Counted from the stretch's first letter, positions 1 to 9,502 are shown. The stretch: DNA of 64,000 nucleotides from an uncultured Erythrobacter sp. (GCA_947499505.1 CANMOQ010000001.1:106037-170036); one strand, 5' to 3'. Program-made: numbers and translations. Notes: generated by a model from the letters alone, not told the origin.

Positions 1-1545
1 AGGCGGGGCCCAATCGCAAGGATTGTCGGACAGGTTGAAGGCGCATAGGACCCTGCCCGCATCGTCGGTGCGAATGAAGGCCAGCACATTCTCAGGCGTT
101 TCCAGCAGCTCCAAATCGCCTGATACGACCGCGGTCAGCGCCTGCCTTTGCGCGAGCAGATCGCGGGTGTAGCTCGCCATGGAACTGGGGTCCTCACGCT
201 GGCAATCAATCGCCAGCTCAGCGTGCGTTTGATCGAGCTTTAGCCAAGTTCGGTTCGCATTGGAGAAGCCCGCTTGCGGTGCCTTCGCTTCCCACGGCAT
301 TGGTGTGCGCGCGCCATCGCGGCCCAAAGTGTGCGGCCAATTGGTTATAGCCTCGGGATCCTGCAAGTCTTCGAATGCGACATGGCCCTGCGGAAGGCCC
401 AATTCCTCGCCTTGGTAGATGATCGGATTGCCGCGCAGTGCCATCAGCAGCAGCATGGAAAGCCGCGCGATCTGCCCGTGGCTGGCATCGCCAGACACCC
501 AGCGCGTGACGGCGCGGGGTGCATCATGGTTTGAGAATGCCCAGCTGGGCCAGCCTTCCCCAGCCTCCCCCGGCCATTGCATCAGCGACCGCCGGACCGC
601 TGGTGCAGTCAGTTTAGGCGCGTAGAGGAAGTCGAAATTATAGGCGGAATCGAGCCGCTTCCCATCGGCTGTAAACGCTTTCATTTCAGACAGTGGATCA
701 GGCCCGCCAACCTCAGCAACGGTGAACCGGCCGGGATATTGATCAATCGTCTGGCGGATGCGTTCGATGAACAGCGGGATGTCCTCATGCGACTGATTGA
801 ACTGCTTGATCTGCATATCAAATGGTCGCGTCACCGCGTCCATGGGGGCATGCGAGGGTGGATTGTCGCGAAATTCCGGATCATGCATTGCAAAGTTCAA
901 GGCATCGATGCGGAACCCATCAACGCCTCGGTCGAGCCAGAATTTTGTCACCTCCAGCAGCGCGTCCTGAACCTCAGGATTGTGGACGTTCAAATCCGGC
1001 TGAGAGGCGAGGAAATTGTGCAGGTAGTATTGCTTGCGCGGGCCGTCCCACTGCCAGGCTGATCCGCCGAACACGGACTGCCAATTGGACGGCGGTGAGC
1101 CGTCGGGCTTAGCATCGGCCCAGACATACCAATCGGCCTTGGCATTGCTGCGATCCTTGCGGCTTGCCGCGAACCAATCATGTTCGTCTGAGGTGTGCGA
1201 ATAGACCTGATCAATGATCACCTTCAGGCCAAGTTTATGCGCCTTGTCGATGATCCGGTCGAAGTCATCGAAATCGCCAAAGCTTGGATCGATCCCGCAA
1301 TAGTCAGACACATCGTATCCGAAGTCTTTCATCGGCGAGGTGAAGAAGGGCGAGATCCAAATTCCGTCCACTCCCAAAGAGGCGACGTAATCGAGCCCAT
1401 CGGCGATGCCCCGCAAATCGCCGATCCCATCGGCATTGGTATCGCGAAAACTGCGCGGGTAGATCTGATAGATCACCGCGCCGCGCCACCATTCATCCGT
1501 TGTCGTGCTTAGGTCTTTGCCGTTCACAGGTCGCATCTCATTCAT
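1..1545 (-). CDS. alpha-glucosidase, GH13 family (3' end beyond window)
   Basis: The leftward reading frame is open from an ATG at 1545 to the window edge, giving 515 codons; the C-terminus is missing. GH13 motifs are visible: DGFRIDALNF (nucleophile Asp), FTVAEVGG (acid/base Glu) and FSNHDAPR (transition-state Asp). The N-terminus reads WWRGAVIYQIYPRSF, typical of oligo-1,6-glucosidase/alpha-glucosidase (GH13_23-like) enzymes that release glucose from maltose and maltodextrins. I see no signal peptide, so it is probably cytoplasmic. Its ATG overlaps the stop of the upstream GH13 gene (ATGA), which implies translational coupling in one operon. The exact substrate (maltose or isomaltose type) cannot be fixed from sequence alone. 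Confidence 0.9.
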   Translation of the reverse strand, partial: MNEMRPVNGKDLSTTTDEWWRGAVIYQIYPRSFRDTNADGIGDLRGIADGLDYVASLGVDGIWISPFFTSPMKDFGYDVSDYCGIDPSFGDFDDFDRIIDKAHKLGLKVIIDQVYSHTSDEHDWFAASRKDRSNAKADWYVWADAKPDGSPPSNWQSVFGGSAWQWDGPRKQYYLHNFLASQPDLNVHNPEVQDALLEVTKFWLDRGVDGFRIDALNFAMHDPEFRDNPPSHAPMDAVTRPFDMQIKQFNQSHEDIPLFIERIRQTIDQYPGRFTVAEVGGPDPLSEMKAFTADGKRLDSAYNFDFLYAPKLTAPAVRRSLMQWPGEAGEGWPSWAFSNHDAPRAVTRWVSGDASHGQIARLSMLLLMALRGNPIIYQGEELGLPQGHVAFEDLQDPEAITNWPHTLGRDGARTPMPWEAKAPQAGFSNANRTWLKLDQTHAELAIDCQREDPSSMASYTRDLLAQRQALTAVVSGDLELLETPENVLAFIRTDDAGRVLCAFNLSDNPCDWAPP

Positions 1546-3368
1546 TGGGCGGTCTCTGAAACTCTCGCGATGCACCATCCCAGCGCGGGCAGCTCCACCG
1601 TCACGCTTCCCGGAGCGGAAACCGTATCTGCGCAGGCGCCGCTGAGGGTTTCTAGCGTGCGGGCGCTATAGCCGATGGCGGATTGCTGCTTAAGCGGCTC
1701 TGCGGAGGTGTTGAAGGCGAGCAGATATTCTGTGCCTTCCTCAGGATCGAAGCGCGAGAAGCTGACGAGGCCAGGGGCGGTGTCGTTGTAACTGCGAGTG
1801 ATCTGCTTGCCGCGTCGCAGTGCTGCATGTTCAGTGCGAACGGCGGCCAATTCCGCGATCAGGCTGTAAAGCGGATGCTCCGTGTCGAAGTTTGCCTCAG
1901 CGGTTGTCGCATCGGTCCCGATCAGGTCGTTGTCGTTGTAGCTCGCCGTTTTGCTGGCAAACATGTCTTCGCGAGCGGCCTGATCATTGCCATCGCCGAC
2001 AAAGCCTTGCTCATCGCCGGAATAGATCACTGGCGATCCGCGCAGGCTCATCAGCATCGCATGGCCAAGCTTTACGCGGGCGAGCAGCTCGTCTTGGGAG
2101 ATGTCTGGTATGTCCGCCTTGAGCAGTGTTGAGAAGCGTCCAAGATCGTGGTTGCCAAGGAAGGTCGGCATTCCCAGCGCCGCCTCTTCTCCGCCTTCGT
2201 AATTCACATCGCCTGCGAACATATCGACGATAACGGAGGGCGGGACGCCGCGGCCAAGGGCTTCACGAACAGAGGACTGAAATGCGAAGTCCAAGATCGC
2301 AGGAAAGCCGTCGCGGCGGGTGAACTGAGCTAGGAAACCGCTGTTGGGGCTCTCTGAAAACACCTCGCCAAAGATATGGAAATTGCTCAGGCCTTCGACC
2401 TCGGCGGTTTCCAACATGGCTGGAACGAATGCTTGCCAGAATTGTGGGTTTACGTGTTTGGCGGTGTCGATGCGAAAGCCATCAATGCCGAAGCGCGTGA
2501 TCCAGCTTTGATAAATCTCGATCATGCCGGACAGCACGCGGGGATGCTCTGTGTAGAGATCATCGAGCCCTGCAAAGTCGCCGTAAAGGCTGCTTTCCCC
2601 GCTAAAGGTCGAGCTGCCGCGATTGTGATAATAGATCGGATCGTTGAGCCACGCAGGCACCTTCACCTCGCGCTCAGCCTCTGGCACAATCGGGGTGTAG
2701 GCGAAATCCGGAGATGTCAGGCGCGCGAAATTCCCCTCCGTTTGCTCGTAATCGCCTAGGAACCCCTCATTGATCGCTTCACCATCTGCGCCGCCGCGCC
2801 GGGAATAGGGGTAATCCGCGAGGCTGCGGTAGGCATAGCCGGTCGCCTTGCCTTCCGTGTAGTCGATCACGTCCGCTGTGTGGTTGGTGATGATGTCCAT
2901 ATAGACTTTCATCCCGCGCGCGTGCGCTGCATCGACGAAGGCTTTAAATTCGTCATTGCTGCCAAAATGGGGGTCGATGCTGGTGAAATCAGTCACCCAA
3001 TAGCCGTGATAGCCGGCGCTTTCTTTGCCGGTTTCACCTTGCACGGGTTTGTTTTTGAAAACCGGTGCGAACCAGATTGCAGTCACGCCCATGCCCTGAA
3101 TGTAATCGAGCCTTTCGGTCAGGCCTTTGAGGTCTCCGCCGTGGTAGAAGCCCTTGTGGGTTGGGTCGAACCCATGATCGAGCGGGCCTCCGCTGATGCC
3201 GCCGCGATCATTGCTGGTGTCGCCATTCTCAAACCGGTCGGGCAGGACGAAATAGACCACCTCATCTTCTGGTGGACGCTCCTGCGGCGACGCAGGCGCA
3301 GTTTGCGCCAGAGCAGGCGTGCTGGCCGCGCCAATTGCAGCAAGAATCAGGCTAAGGTATGGTCTCAT
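1542..3368 (-). CDS. secreted alpha-amylase family GH13 protein
   Basis: A 608-residue protein beginning with a clear signal peptide (MRPYLSLILAAIGAASTPALA, cleavage near residue 21), so the enzyme is periplasmic or secreted. The catalytic GH13 motifs are DGFRIDTAKHV, HIFGEVFS and FLGNHDLGRF. The N-terminal PEDEVVYFVLPDRFENGD and the GLTERLDYIQGMGVTAIW region are typical of alpha-amylases and cyclomaltodextrinase-like enzymes of alphaproteobacterial maltodextrin loci. A short C-terminal beta domain follows the barrel. The ATG at 3368 has an AGGGG ribosome site. It is the first gene of a leftward operon with the alpha-glucosidase, divergent from the sugar transporter at 3690. The likely role is to cut external or periplasmic alpha-glucans into transportable oligosaccharides. 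Confidence 0.92.
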   Translation of the reverse strand: MRPYLSLILAAIGAASTPALAQTAPASPQERPPEDEVVYFVLPDRFENGDTSNDRGGISGGPLDHGFDPTHKGFYHGGDLKGLTERLDYIQGMGVTAIWFAPVFKNKPVQGETGKESAGYHGYWVTDFTSIDPHFGSNDEFKAFVDAAHARGMKVYMDIITNHTADVIDYTEGKATGYAYRSLADYPYSRRGGADGEAINEGFLGDYEQTEGNFARLTSPDFAYTPIVPEAEREVKVPAWLNDPIYYHNRGSSTFSGESSLYGDFAGLDDLYTEHPRVLSGMIEIYQSWITRFGIDGFRIDTAKHVNPQFWQAFVPAMLETAEVEGLSNFHIFGEVFSESPNSGFLAQFTRRDGFPAILDFAFQSSVREALGRGVPPSVIVDMFAGDVNYEGGEEAALGMPTFLGNHDLGRFSTLLKADIPDISQDELLARVKLGHAMLMSLRGSPVIYSGDEQGFVGDGNDQAAREDMFASKTASYNDNDLIGTDATTAEANFDTEHPLYSLIAELAAVRTEHAALRRGKQITRSYNDTAPGLVSFSRFDPEEGTEYLLAFNTSAEPLKQQSAIGYSARTLETLSGACADTVSAPGSVTVELPALGWCIARVSETAQ

Positions 3369-3689
3369 TATCAGGCCCCTCCGACCACGTGGATGCCATC
3401 AATTTTCGGATTTTGCAAATCTTTGTATTTCGTAAAATGCTATCGATATTTGACTATCATATATCTGAAATAAAGTAGTTTATTGAAATTCAGGCCAGAA
3501 TCATCAGCAGAAAATTTTAAGAAAAAAGAAAGTTTCTTGCAAAAATTTGCAATTTTGTCAGACTGGCGTGACGGCGAGTTTGCGGGAAAATGTGTCGTGG
3601 GCGCATTTCTGCGGCTCGCAAAGCCTAAGGTCTGGGTGCTTATTGGCGCTACAAAAGGCCGGGGCGGGTGAGGGTGAGAGGCAATTATC
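3369..3689. promoter_or_regulatory. divergent promoter region of the alpha-glucan locus
   Basis: This AT-rich 321-bp gap separates the leftward GH13 operon from the rightward transporter operon and must hold both promoters. No convincing coding frame is visible. The most notable element is an inverted repeat at 3537-3552 (listed separately). Runs of A and T around 3480-3560 contrast with the GC-rich genes on both sides. I could not assign specific -35/-10 elements. Confidence 0.6.
3537..3552. promoter_or_regulatory. inverted repeat TTGCAAA-AA-TTTGCAA, candidate operator
   Basis: Two perfect 7-bp arms with a 2-bp spacer lie between the divergent amylase and transporter genes. Maltose loci of alphaproteobacteria are commonly controlled by LacI-type repressors that bind A/T-rich palindromes of this size, so operator function is plausible. 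No regulator gene is in this window, so the assignment is inference from symmetry and position only. A related half element (TTTGCAAA) occurs near 3414. Confidence 0.4.
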
Positions 3690-5270
3690 ATGAGTAATCC
3701 GGCCAGTGGCACGGGGCAGAAGCCAGCGCTTAATCCAGCGCAGATCTGGAATATGAGCTTTGGCTTTCTTGGTATTCAAATCGGTTTCGATCTGCAAAAT
3801 GGAAACGTCAGCCGGATTTTCCAGACGCTGGGCGCAGAGGTTAATGAGCTTGCGATCCTTTGGATTGCGGCGCCGATGACCGGTCTGATCGTCCAGCCCA
3901 TTGTCGGTCATCTGTCGGACAACACTTGGGGCCGGTTTGGCCGCCGCCGTCCTTATTTCCTGCTGGGCGCTATTCTCGCCAGCTTTGCTTTGTTCGTCAT
4001 GCCCAATTCGCCGACCTTGTGGGTGGCGGCAGGCATGCTGTGGATCATGGACGCCTCGCTCAACATCACGATGGAGCCGTTCCGAGCCTTTGTCGGCGAT
4101 AACCTGCCCGATCGGCAGCGGACGAAGGGCTATGCGATGCAAAGCTTCTTCATCGGCGTTGGAGCTGTGGTGGCGGGCGCCTTGCCGTGGATGATGACCA
4201 ATTGGATGGGGCTCAGCAACACTGCCCCCGCTGGCGAAATCCCTGAGACTGTCCGATGGGCGTTCTACATTGGCGGTGCCGCTCTGCTGGCGGCGGTCGC
4301 CTGGACCGTGTTCAAAACGAAGGAATACAGCCCTGAACAGTTGGCAGCATTCGAAGCTGCGCGGCAGGCGGAGCTTGGCACTGCGCCCGCTGAAGACGCC
4401 GGAGTGCTGCGCAGCGTAGGCCAATTCAACACCGGCGGATTGATCTGGTTATTGATTGGATTGGCCTTTGCCGCGCTCCTGTTTTTCGCCCGGCAAGACC
4501 CGCGCCCATCGTTCTTGGGCGACATTGAGATTGCGCAAGAGCTCTATGTTCTCGCAGGGTTGATCGCAGCATTTGGCATCATCCAATTGGTGGCCGGAAT
4601 GCTTCGCAGCGGAGGCCGCGACGAAAACGGCTTTATGGAGGTGGTCAACGATCTGTTCGCCATGCCCAAGACCATGCGGCAACTCGCGGTGGTGCAGTTT
4701 TTCAGCTGGTTCGCGATGTTTGCGATGTGGATTTATGGCACCCCTGCGGTGGCCGAATTTCACTACAGCGCGCCTGACCCTACGACGCGCGGCTATCAGG
4801 ACGCAGCGGATTGGTGGAGCCTGCTTGGTTCCGTCCGCAACGGCATTGCAGCTGCGGCTGCGCTCGGGTTCATCTGGATCGCGTCTAAGATCGATCGCAA
4901 GCGCTTGCACAGTGCCAATTTGGCCATTGGTGCGGTCGGCTTTGCGGCGATGCTGATGATCACAGACCCTGGATTGCTGTGGCTGCCGATGGTTGGTGTC
5001 GGCATCGCCTGGGCGTCGATTGTCTCGCTGCCTTACGCAATCCTCGCTGGCTCAGTTCCGGCGAATAAGATGGGCATTTACATGGGCATCTTTAACATCT
5101 TCATCGTCGTGCCTCAGCTGATCGCGGCGACATTGCTCGGCTTTATGCTGACCGTCTTTTTCGATGGCGCGCCGATTTATGCGATGGTGATAGCAGCGGT
5201 GTCCTTTGTATTGGCGGCGATCGCGACTCTGTTTGTTCAAGACGGTGATGCGGTGGGAGCGGAAACATGA
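3690..5270 (+). CDS. MFS sugar transporter (GPH/SLC45-like, probable maltodextrin or sucrose symporter)
   Basis: A 526-residue polytopic inner-membrane protein with about 12 predicted membrane segments. The loop motif RFGRRRPYFLLGAI after the second helix pair and the N-terminal MSFGFLGIQIGFDLQNGNVS resemble SLC45/GPH-type proton-sugar symporters, including those in Caulobacter and sphingomonad maltose loci. A cytoplasmic linker of about 60 residues divides the two six-helix halves. The ATG at 3690 has GAGAGG upstream. Its stop overlaps the next gene's ATG by 4 bp (ATGA), placing it first in a transporter-GH13-GH97 operon. The likely job is import of maltose or maltodextrins released by the neighbouring enzymes; sucrose cannot be excluded. 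Confidence 0.85.
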   Translation: MSNPASGTGQKPALNPAQIWNMSFGFLGIQIGFDLQNGNVSRIFQTLGAEVNELAILWIAAPMTGLIVQPIVGHLSDNTWGRFGRRRPYFLLGAILASFALFVMPNSPTLWVAAGMLWIMDASLNITMEPFRAFVGDNLPDRQRTKGYAMQSFFIGVGAVVAGALPWMMTNWMGLSNTAPAGEIPETVRWAFYIGGAALLAAVAWTVFKTKEYSPEQLAAFEAARQAELGTAPAEDAGVLRSVGQFNTGGLIWLLIGLAFAALLFFARQDPRPSFLGDIEIAQELYVLAGLIAAFGIIQLVAGMLRSGGRDENGFMEVVNDLFAMPKTMRQLAVVQFFSWFAMFAMWIYGTPAVAEFHYSAPDPTTRGYQDAADWWSLLGSVRNGIAAAAALGFIWIASKIDRKRLHSANLAIGAVGFAAMLMITDPGLLWLPMVGVGIAWASIVSLPYAILAGSVPANKMGIYMGIFNIFIVVPQLIAATLLGFMLTVFFDGAPIYAMVIAAVSFVLAAIATLFVQDGDAVGAET

Positions 5271-6661
5271 CCCGCCGTTCTTGCATCGCGTTTGCAGCGC
5301 TCATCTCGCTGACAGCATGCGATAACATTGCAGCGGAGCCCGCGACCAATTACGAGCCTCAGGATTACGTGCAGTTCGATAATGCTGAGTGGACCCGCGA
5401 TGCGGTGATTTATCAGCTCAACACCCGGCAATTCACGGGGGACGGCACATTTGCCGCTGCGCAGGAGCATCTCCCAAGGCTCGCGGATATGGGGGTCGAC
5501 ATAATTTGGCTGATGCCGATCCATCCAATTGGAGAGGTCAATCGTAAGGGCGAATTGGGCAGTCCGTATGCGGTGAAGGATTACCGCGCGGTCAATCCTG
5601 AGCTAGGCACTGAGGAAGAATTTCGCGCCTTTGTCAATGCGGCGCATGAAAATGGCCTCAAGGTCATTCTTGATTGGGTGGCGAACCATTCCGCCTGGGA
5701 CAACCGGCTGACCCAGCAGCATCCGGAATGGTACAGCCGCACGCCTGAAGGCGATTTGATGCCGCCGCAGGGGACCGATTGGGCTGATACCGTCGATTTC
5801 GATTACGCGCAGATTGGGCTGCGCGAGTACATGACGCAGAGCCTTGTCTATTGGGTGCGCGAATTTAACATTGACGGCTACCGCGCTGATGTTGCTGGAT
5901 ATGTCCCGCTCGACTTTTGGGAGACTGCGCGCGGCGAGTTAAACCAGATCAAACCTGTCTTCATGCTCGCCGAATGGCAGACCCGCGATCTGCATCGCAA
6001 AGCGTTCGATGCGACCTACGCCTGGGGCTGGAAAGAAGCGATGCAAGAGACCGTCTCGGACGGCGGCGGCGCGGCGGCGATCAGGGGCTATTACGACAGC
6101 CAGAAAACCACCTGGCCATCAGACGCTTACCGCATGGTCTACACCGATAATCACGATCAAAATTCGTGGGATGGGGTCGCTTCCGAGATCTATGGCCCAG
6201 CCTATGAAGCGGCCATTGCTTTATCCTTTGTCGGGTCAGGGATTCCACTAATTTACAACGGCCAAGAGGCCGATCTTGATCGCCGGTTAGTGTTCTTTGA
6301 GAAAGACGAGATCACATGGCGCGAAGGCCAATATGACGCTCTCTTCCGTTCCCTGATCGCGCTCAAGACCGAGCAAAAAGCGCTGTGGAATGGCCGCTAT
6401 GGCGCGCCTATGGTCGATGTGCCGAGCAGCGCGCGCGAGCAAGTGCTCAGCTTCGTGCGCGGCGAAAAGGGAAGCCGCGTGTTCGCCGTCTTCAACCTAT
6501 CCGGAGAGGCGCAAACCGCCGAATTCTTGCTCGAGCGCCACACCGGCAATTACGTCGACGCTCTGTCCGCTGAGCCGGTTTCCTTCGGCGAAGGTGAGGG
6601 CGAAACCTCTGGACTTACGCTGCCGCCATGGGGCTACAAAATCTATCGCGAAGTGCTCTGA
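5267..6661 (+). CDS. GH13 alpha-amylase-family lipoprotein
   Basis: A 464-residue protein with a lipoprotein signal, MTRRSCIAFAALISLTAC, with the lipobox Cys at residue 18, so it should be membrane-anchored on the periplasmic or outer face. GH13 motifs: DGYRADVAGYVP (nucleophile), FMLAEWQTR (acid/base) and YTDNHDQNSW. The compact barrel with YQLNTRQFTGDGTF at the start resembles small periplasmic alpha-amylases. It overlaps the transporter stop by 4 bp and has a GGAGCGGAAAC ribosome site. The GH97 gene follows after a short gap. It probably shortens maltodextrins at the cell surface or in the periplasm before transport. Confidence 0.88.
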   Translation: MTRRSCIAFAALISLTACDNIAAEPATNYEPQDYVQFDNAEWTRDAVIYQLNTRQFTGDGTFAAAQEHLPRLADMGVDIIWLMPIHPIGEVNRKGELGSPYAVKDYRAVNPELGTEEEFRAFVNAAHENGLKVILDWVANHSAWDNRLTQQHPEWYSRTPEGDLMPPQGTDWADTVDFDYAQIGLREYMTQSLVYWVREFNIDGYRADVAGYVPLDFWETARGELNQIKPVFMLAEWQTRDLHRKAFDATYAWGWKEAMQETVSDGGGAAAIRGYYDSQKTTWPSDAYRMVYTDNHDQNSWDGVASEIYGPAYEAAIALSFVGSGIPLIYNGQEADLDRRLVFFEKDEITWREGQYDALFRSLIALKTEQKALWNGRYGAPMVDVPSSAREQVLSFVRGEKGSRVFAVFNLSGEAQTAEFLLERHTGNYVDALSAEPVSFGEGEGETSGLTLPPWGYKIYREVL

Positions 6662-6719
6662 GCGCGAGGCCAAACACATCACACCAGCATTATCTATTTT
6701 TATGGAATTGGGACGCAAC

Positions 6720-8798
6720 ATGCCAAAACGGATTGCCGCAATTGTCGTTTTTCTCATAGCCTCGCTGACCGCGGTGCTGCCGCTGCGCGCCGAAACCCTA
6801 ACCGCGACTTCGCCTGATGGAGCGATCACTTTGACAGTCAGCGATGATGGCGGGCTGGCGATCTATGCGGTGAGCCACGGCGACAAAAGCGTGATTGCGC
6901 CCTCTAAGCTCGGCATGTTGTTCCGCGACCACCATGGCTTTGACCGCGATTTGGCAATCACTGGCTCGCAAACGGCTACGCATGATGCGACCTGGGAGCA
7001 GCCGTGGGGCGAGCGCCGGTTTGTGCGCGATCATCACAATGAGCTGGCTGTGACCTTTGCCGCGCAAACCGGGCCAGCGCGCTCCATCACGGTGCGGTTT
7101 CGCGTGTTCGATACAGGGCTTGGCTTTCGCTATGAGCTGACAGAGCAAGAAGCCTTTACCAGCGAGATCAACATCATGGACGAGCTCACCCAGTTCGGCG
7201 TGGGTGCAGAAAGCAAAGCCTGGTACACGCCGAGCGACGAATTCAACCGCTACGAATATATCTATCGCACGGGCCGCGCTGGTGATGTCGATGATGCGCA
7301 TACGCCGGTGACGTTCCGCAACCCGGCTGGCGTGCATATCAGCATCCACGAAGCCGCCTTGGTCAATTATTCCGGCATGTCGCTGGAGGCTTTGCGGCAG
7401 GGCAATTTTGAAGCGCGCCTGCGCCCGGGATCAGACGGCATTCGGGTGAAAACCAGCGCGCCCTTCAACACGCCGTGGCGCACAATTCAGATCGCGCCTG
7501 ATGCCGCCGGCCTGATCAATTCGGATATCATCCTGAACCTTAACGAGCCGAACAAGCTTGGCGATGTCTCCTGGGTGGAGCCGGGCAAATATATCGGCAT
7601 CTGGTGGGCGATGCACATCAATGAACGCACCTGGGGCAATGATGGGATCCACGGCGCAACCAATGAAGAAACCAAACGCTATATCGACTTTGCCGCAGAG
7701 CATGGTTTTGCAGGCGTGCTGGTGGAGGGTTGGAACATCGGCTGGGACGGTGATTGGTTCAACAATGGCGCGCTGTTCAATTTTACAGAGGCCTATGCCG
7801 ATTTCGATCTGGAGGAGCTGGGCCGATATGCACGCTCTAAGGGCGTGCGGATTATCGGACACCATGAAACATCTGGTGATGTCTCCAATTACGAAAGCCA
7901 GATGGAGGCTGCCTTTGATCTCTATCAATCGGTCGGCGTCGCGCAGGTGAAGACCGGCTATGTCGCCGATGCGGGTGACATTTCCCGCGTGGATGAAAAT
8001 GGCATCACGCAATTTGAATGGCACGACAGCCAATTCATGGTTGGCCACCATTTGCGCGCTGTAGAAGCGGCGGCAAAGCGGCAGATTTCGATCAATGCGC
8101 ATGAGCCGGTGAAGGACACAGGGCTACGCCGGACCTATCCCAATTGGATGACGCGGGAAGGCGCACGCGGCATGGAGTTTAACGCCTGGGGCACGCCGCC
8201 CAACCCAACTTCGCATATCTCCACTCTGGCGTTCACGCGGATGCTTGCTGGGCCGATGGACTACACGCCGGGTATTTTCGATCTAAAGCCGAATGAGCGC
8301 CCGCCGGTTCGCGAAGACATGCCGCGCGGCGATCCGTCAAACCGTCCGCAAACGACGCTAGCAAAGCAGCTTGCGCTCTATGTCGTGCTTTATTCGCCGC
8401 TGCAGATGGCGGCCGACCTGCCGGAGAATTACGAGCAGCGGATGGACGCGTTTCAGTTCATCAAAGACGTGCCCGCTGATTGGCAGGAGAGCATCGCGCT
8501 GGCCGGCGAAGTTGGCGAATATGTCGCGATCGCGCGGCAAGAGCGGGGCGGGGATGAGTGGTTCCTGGGCGCGGTCACCGATGGTACGCCGCGTATTGTG
8601 GAAGTGCCCACGGATTTCCTCGAGGCAGGCAAAAGCTACACCGCGCAATTTTATGTGGATGGGGCGGACGCGCATTGGGACACGAACCCCTATGATATTG
8701 TGATCGAGAGTCGCGATGTGACGGGCGGAGAGGCGCTATCACTCCACCTTGCTTCCTCTGGTGGGGCGGCGATCCGGTTCATTCCTGCCAGCGAGTAA
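6720..8798 (+). CDS. GH97 alpha-glucosidase/glucodextranase-type enzyme
   Basis: A protein of 692 residues from the ATG at 6720, chosen because a GGGAC ribosome site precedes it and a signal peptide begins there (MPKRIAAIVVFLIASLTAVL, cleavage after ALPLRA-type residues). The open frame extends further upstream only because it overlaps the GH13 gene. The hallmark GH97 stretch HEPVKDTGLRRTYPNWMTRE is present, as are GVLVEGWNIGWDGDW and QVKTGYVADAGD of the central barrel. GH97 includes inverting (SusB-like) and retaining enzymes acting on alpha-glucosides; I cannot assign the mechanism firmly. It ends the rightward operon and presumably yields glucose from oligosaccharides in the periplasm. Confidence 0.93.
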   Translation: MPKRIAAIVVFLIASLTAVLPLRAETLTATSPDGAITLTVSDDGGLAIYAVSHGDKSVIAPSKLGMLFRDHHGFDRDLAITGSQTATHDATWEQPWGERRFVRDHHNELAVTFAAQTGPARSITVRFRVFDTGLGFRYELTEQEAFTSEINIMDELTQFGVGAESKAWYTPSDEFNRYEYIYRTGRAGDVDDAHTPVTFRNPAGVHISIHEAALVNYSGMSLEALRQGNFEARLRPGSDGIRVKTSAPFNTPWRTIQIAPDAAGLINSDIILNLNEPNKLGDVSWVEPGKYIGIWWAMHINERTWGNDGIHGATNEETKRYIDFAAEHGFAGVLVEGWNIGWDGDWFNNGALFNFTEAYADFDLEELGRYARSKGVRIIGHHETSGDVSNYESQMEAAFDLYQSVGVAQVKTGYVADAGDISRVDENGITQFEWHDSQFMVGHHLRAVEAAAKRQISINAHEPVKDTGLRRTYPNWMTREGARGMEFNAWGTPPNPTSHISTLAFTRMLAGPMDYTPGIFDLKPNERPPVREDMPRGDPSNRPQTTLAKQLALYVVLYSPLQMAADLPENYEQRMDAFQFIKDVPADWQESIALAGEVGEYVAIARQERGGDEWFLGAVTDGTPRIVEVPTDFLEAGKSYTAQFYVDGADAHWDTNPYDIVIESRDVTGGEALSLHLASSGGAAIRFIPASE

Positions 8799-9007
8799 AC
8801 GTGCCGCGACTCAGGGGACTGAGAGGTGCGAATTTGGACGAAGCGCGCGCGGTTTGGTTGAGGCAAATGCAAGTGATCGGCATGAAACCCGCAATAAAGC
8901 GGGAAAAACCACCTAAATGGCTGGGATAGCTAGGCAATGTCGCGATTCTCGTCTAAGCCGACTCTCATTGGGATCGAAGCAATCTGAATTGTAGAGGATG
9001 TTCGAAT

Positions 9008-9502
9008 ATGAAGCGTAATGCATTGCTGGGCACATTGGCCCTGGTAAGCCTTGTCTCTGTTTCCGCCTGTGGTGGCCGAACCGATGAAGCCAGCGCACCT
9101 CCTGCAGAAGCAGAAACCGCAGCAGTAGAGGCCGCTGTTGAGGCGCCAGCAGAAGCAACAGAAGCTGCCGCAGGCGCAGCTTTTGCCGACCTGACAGCCG
9201 ACGCTGCAGCTGGTGAAAAAGTCTTCGCGCTTTGCCGTTCATGCCACGTGCTTGAAGAAGGCGTGAACCGCGTTGGTCCATCGCTTCACAACATCGTTGG
9301 CCGCGTGTCCGGCTCGGTCGAAGGCTTCAACTACACCGAAGCAAACGCGAACAGCGGTATCACCTGGACCCCTGAAGAGCTCTTCACCTATCTCGAAGAT
9401 CCACAGGGCACCATTCCTGGCACACGCATGGCGTTTCCAGGCATTAAAGATCCGCAAGATCGCGCTGATTTGATCGCGTATCTGCAAACCAACGGCGAGT
9501 AA
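9008..9502 (+). CDS. membrane-anchored class I cytochrome c (lipoprotein)
   Basis: A 164-residue protein with a lipoprotein signal (lipobox Cys in SVSACGG, about residue 21), an Ala/Glu/Pro-rich spacer of about 40 residues, and a cytochrome c domain with the haem motif CRSCH and a likely axial Met in GTRMAFPG. The flexible spacer resembles a tether that lets the haem domain reach partners while anchored to the membrane. It stands alone, transcribed toward the photosynthesis cluster and separated from hemA by a shared terminator. It could be a respiratory carrier or an electron donor to the photosynthetic reaction centre, which here lacks pufC; both roles are inference. The ATG at 9008 has GAGGA upstream. 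Confidence 0.9.
   Translation: MKRNALLGTLALVSLVSVSACGGRTDEASAPPAEAETAAVEAAVEAPAEATEAAAGAAFADLTADAAAGEKVFALCRSCHVLEEGVNRVGPSLHNIVGRVSGSVEGFNYTEANANSGITWTPEELFTYLEDPQGTIPGTRMAFPGIKDPQDRADLIAYLQTNGE

Noticed and set aside
822..1112. Numerous other open frames antisense to the GH13, bchH, bchB and TonB receptor genes
   Set aside because: They are shadows of well-supported genes, lack ribosome sites and show no family resemblance.
6390..6719. The 330-bp extension of the GH97 frame upstream of 6720
   Set aside because: It overlaps the GH13 gene in another frame and precedes a clear ribosome site and signal peptide at 6720.
8886..8901. Hairpin CCCGC-N6-GCGGG after the GH97 gene
   Set aside because: The stem is only 5 bp and is followed by A, not T, on the plus strand, so it is not a convincing terminator.
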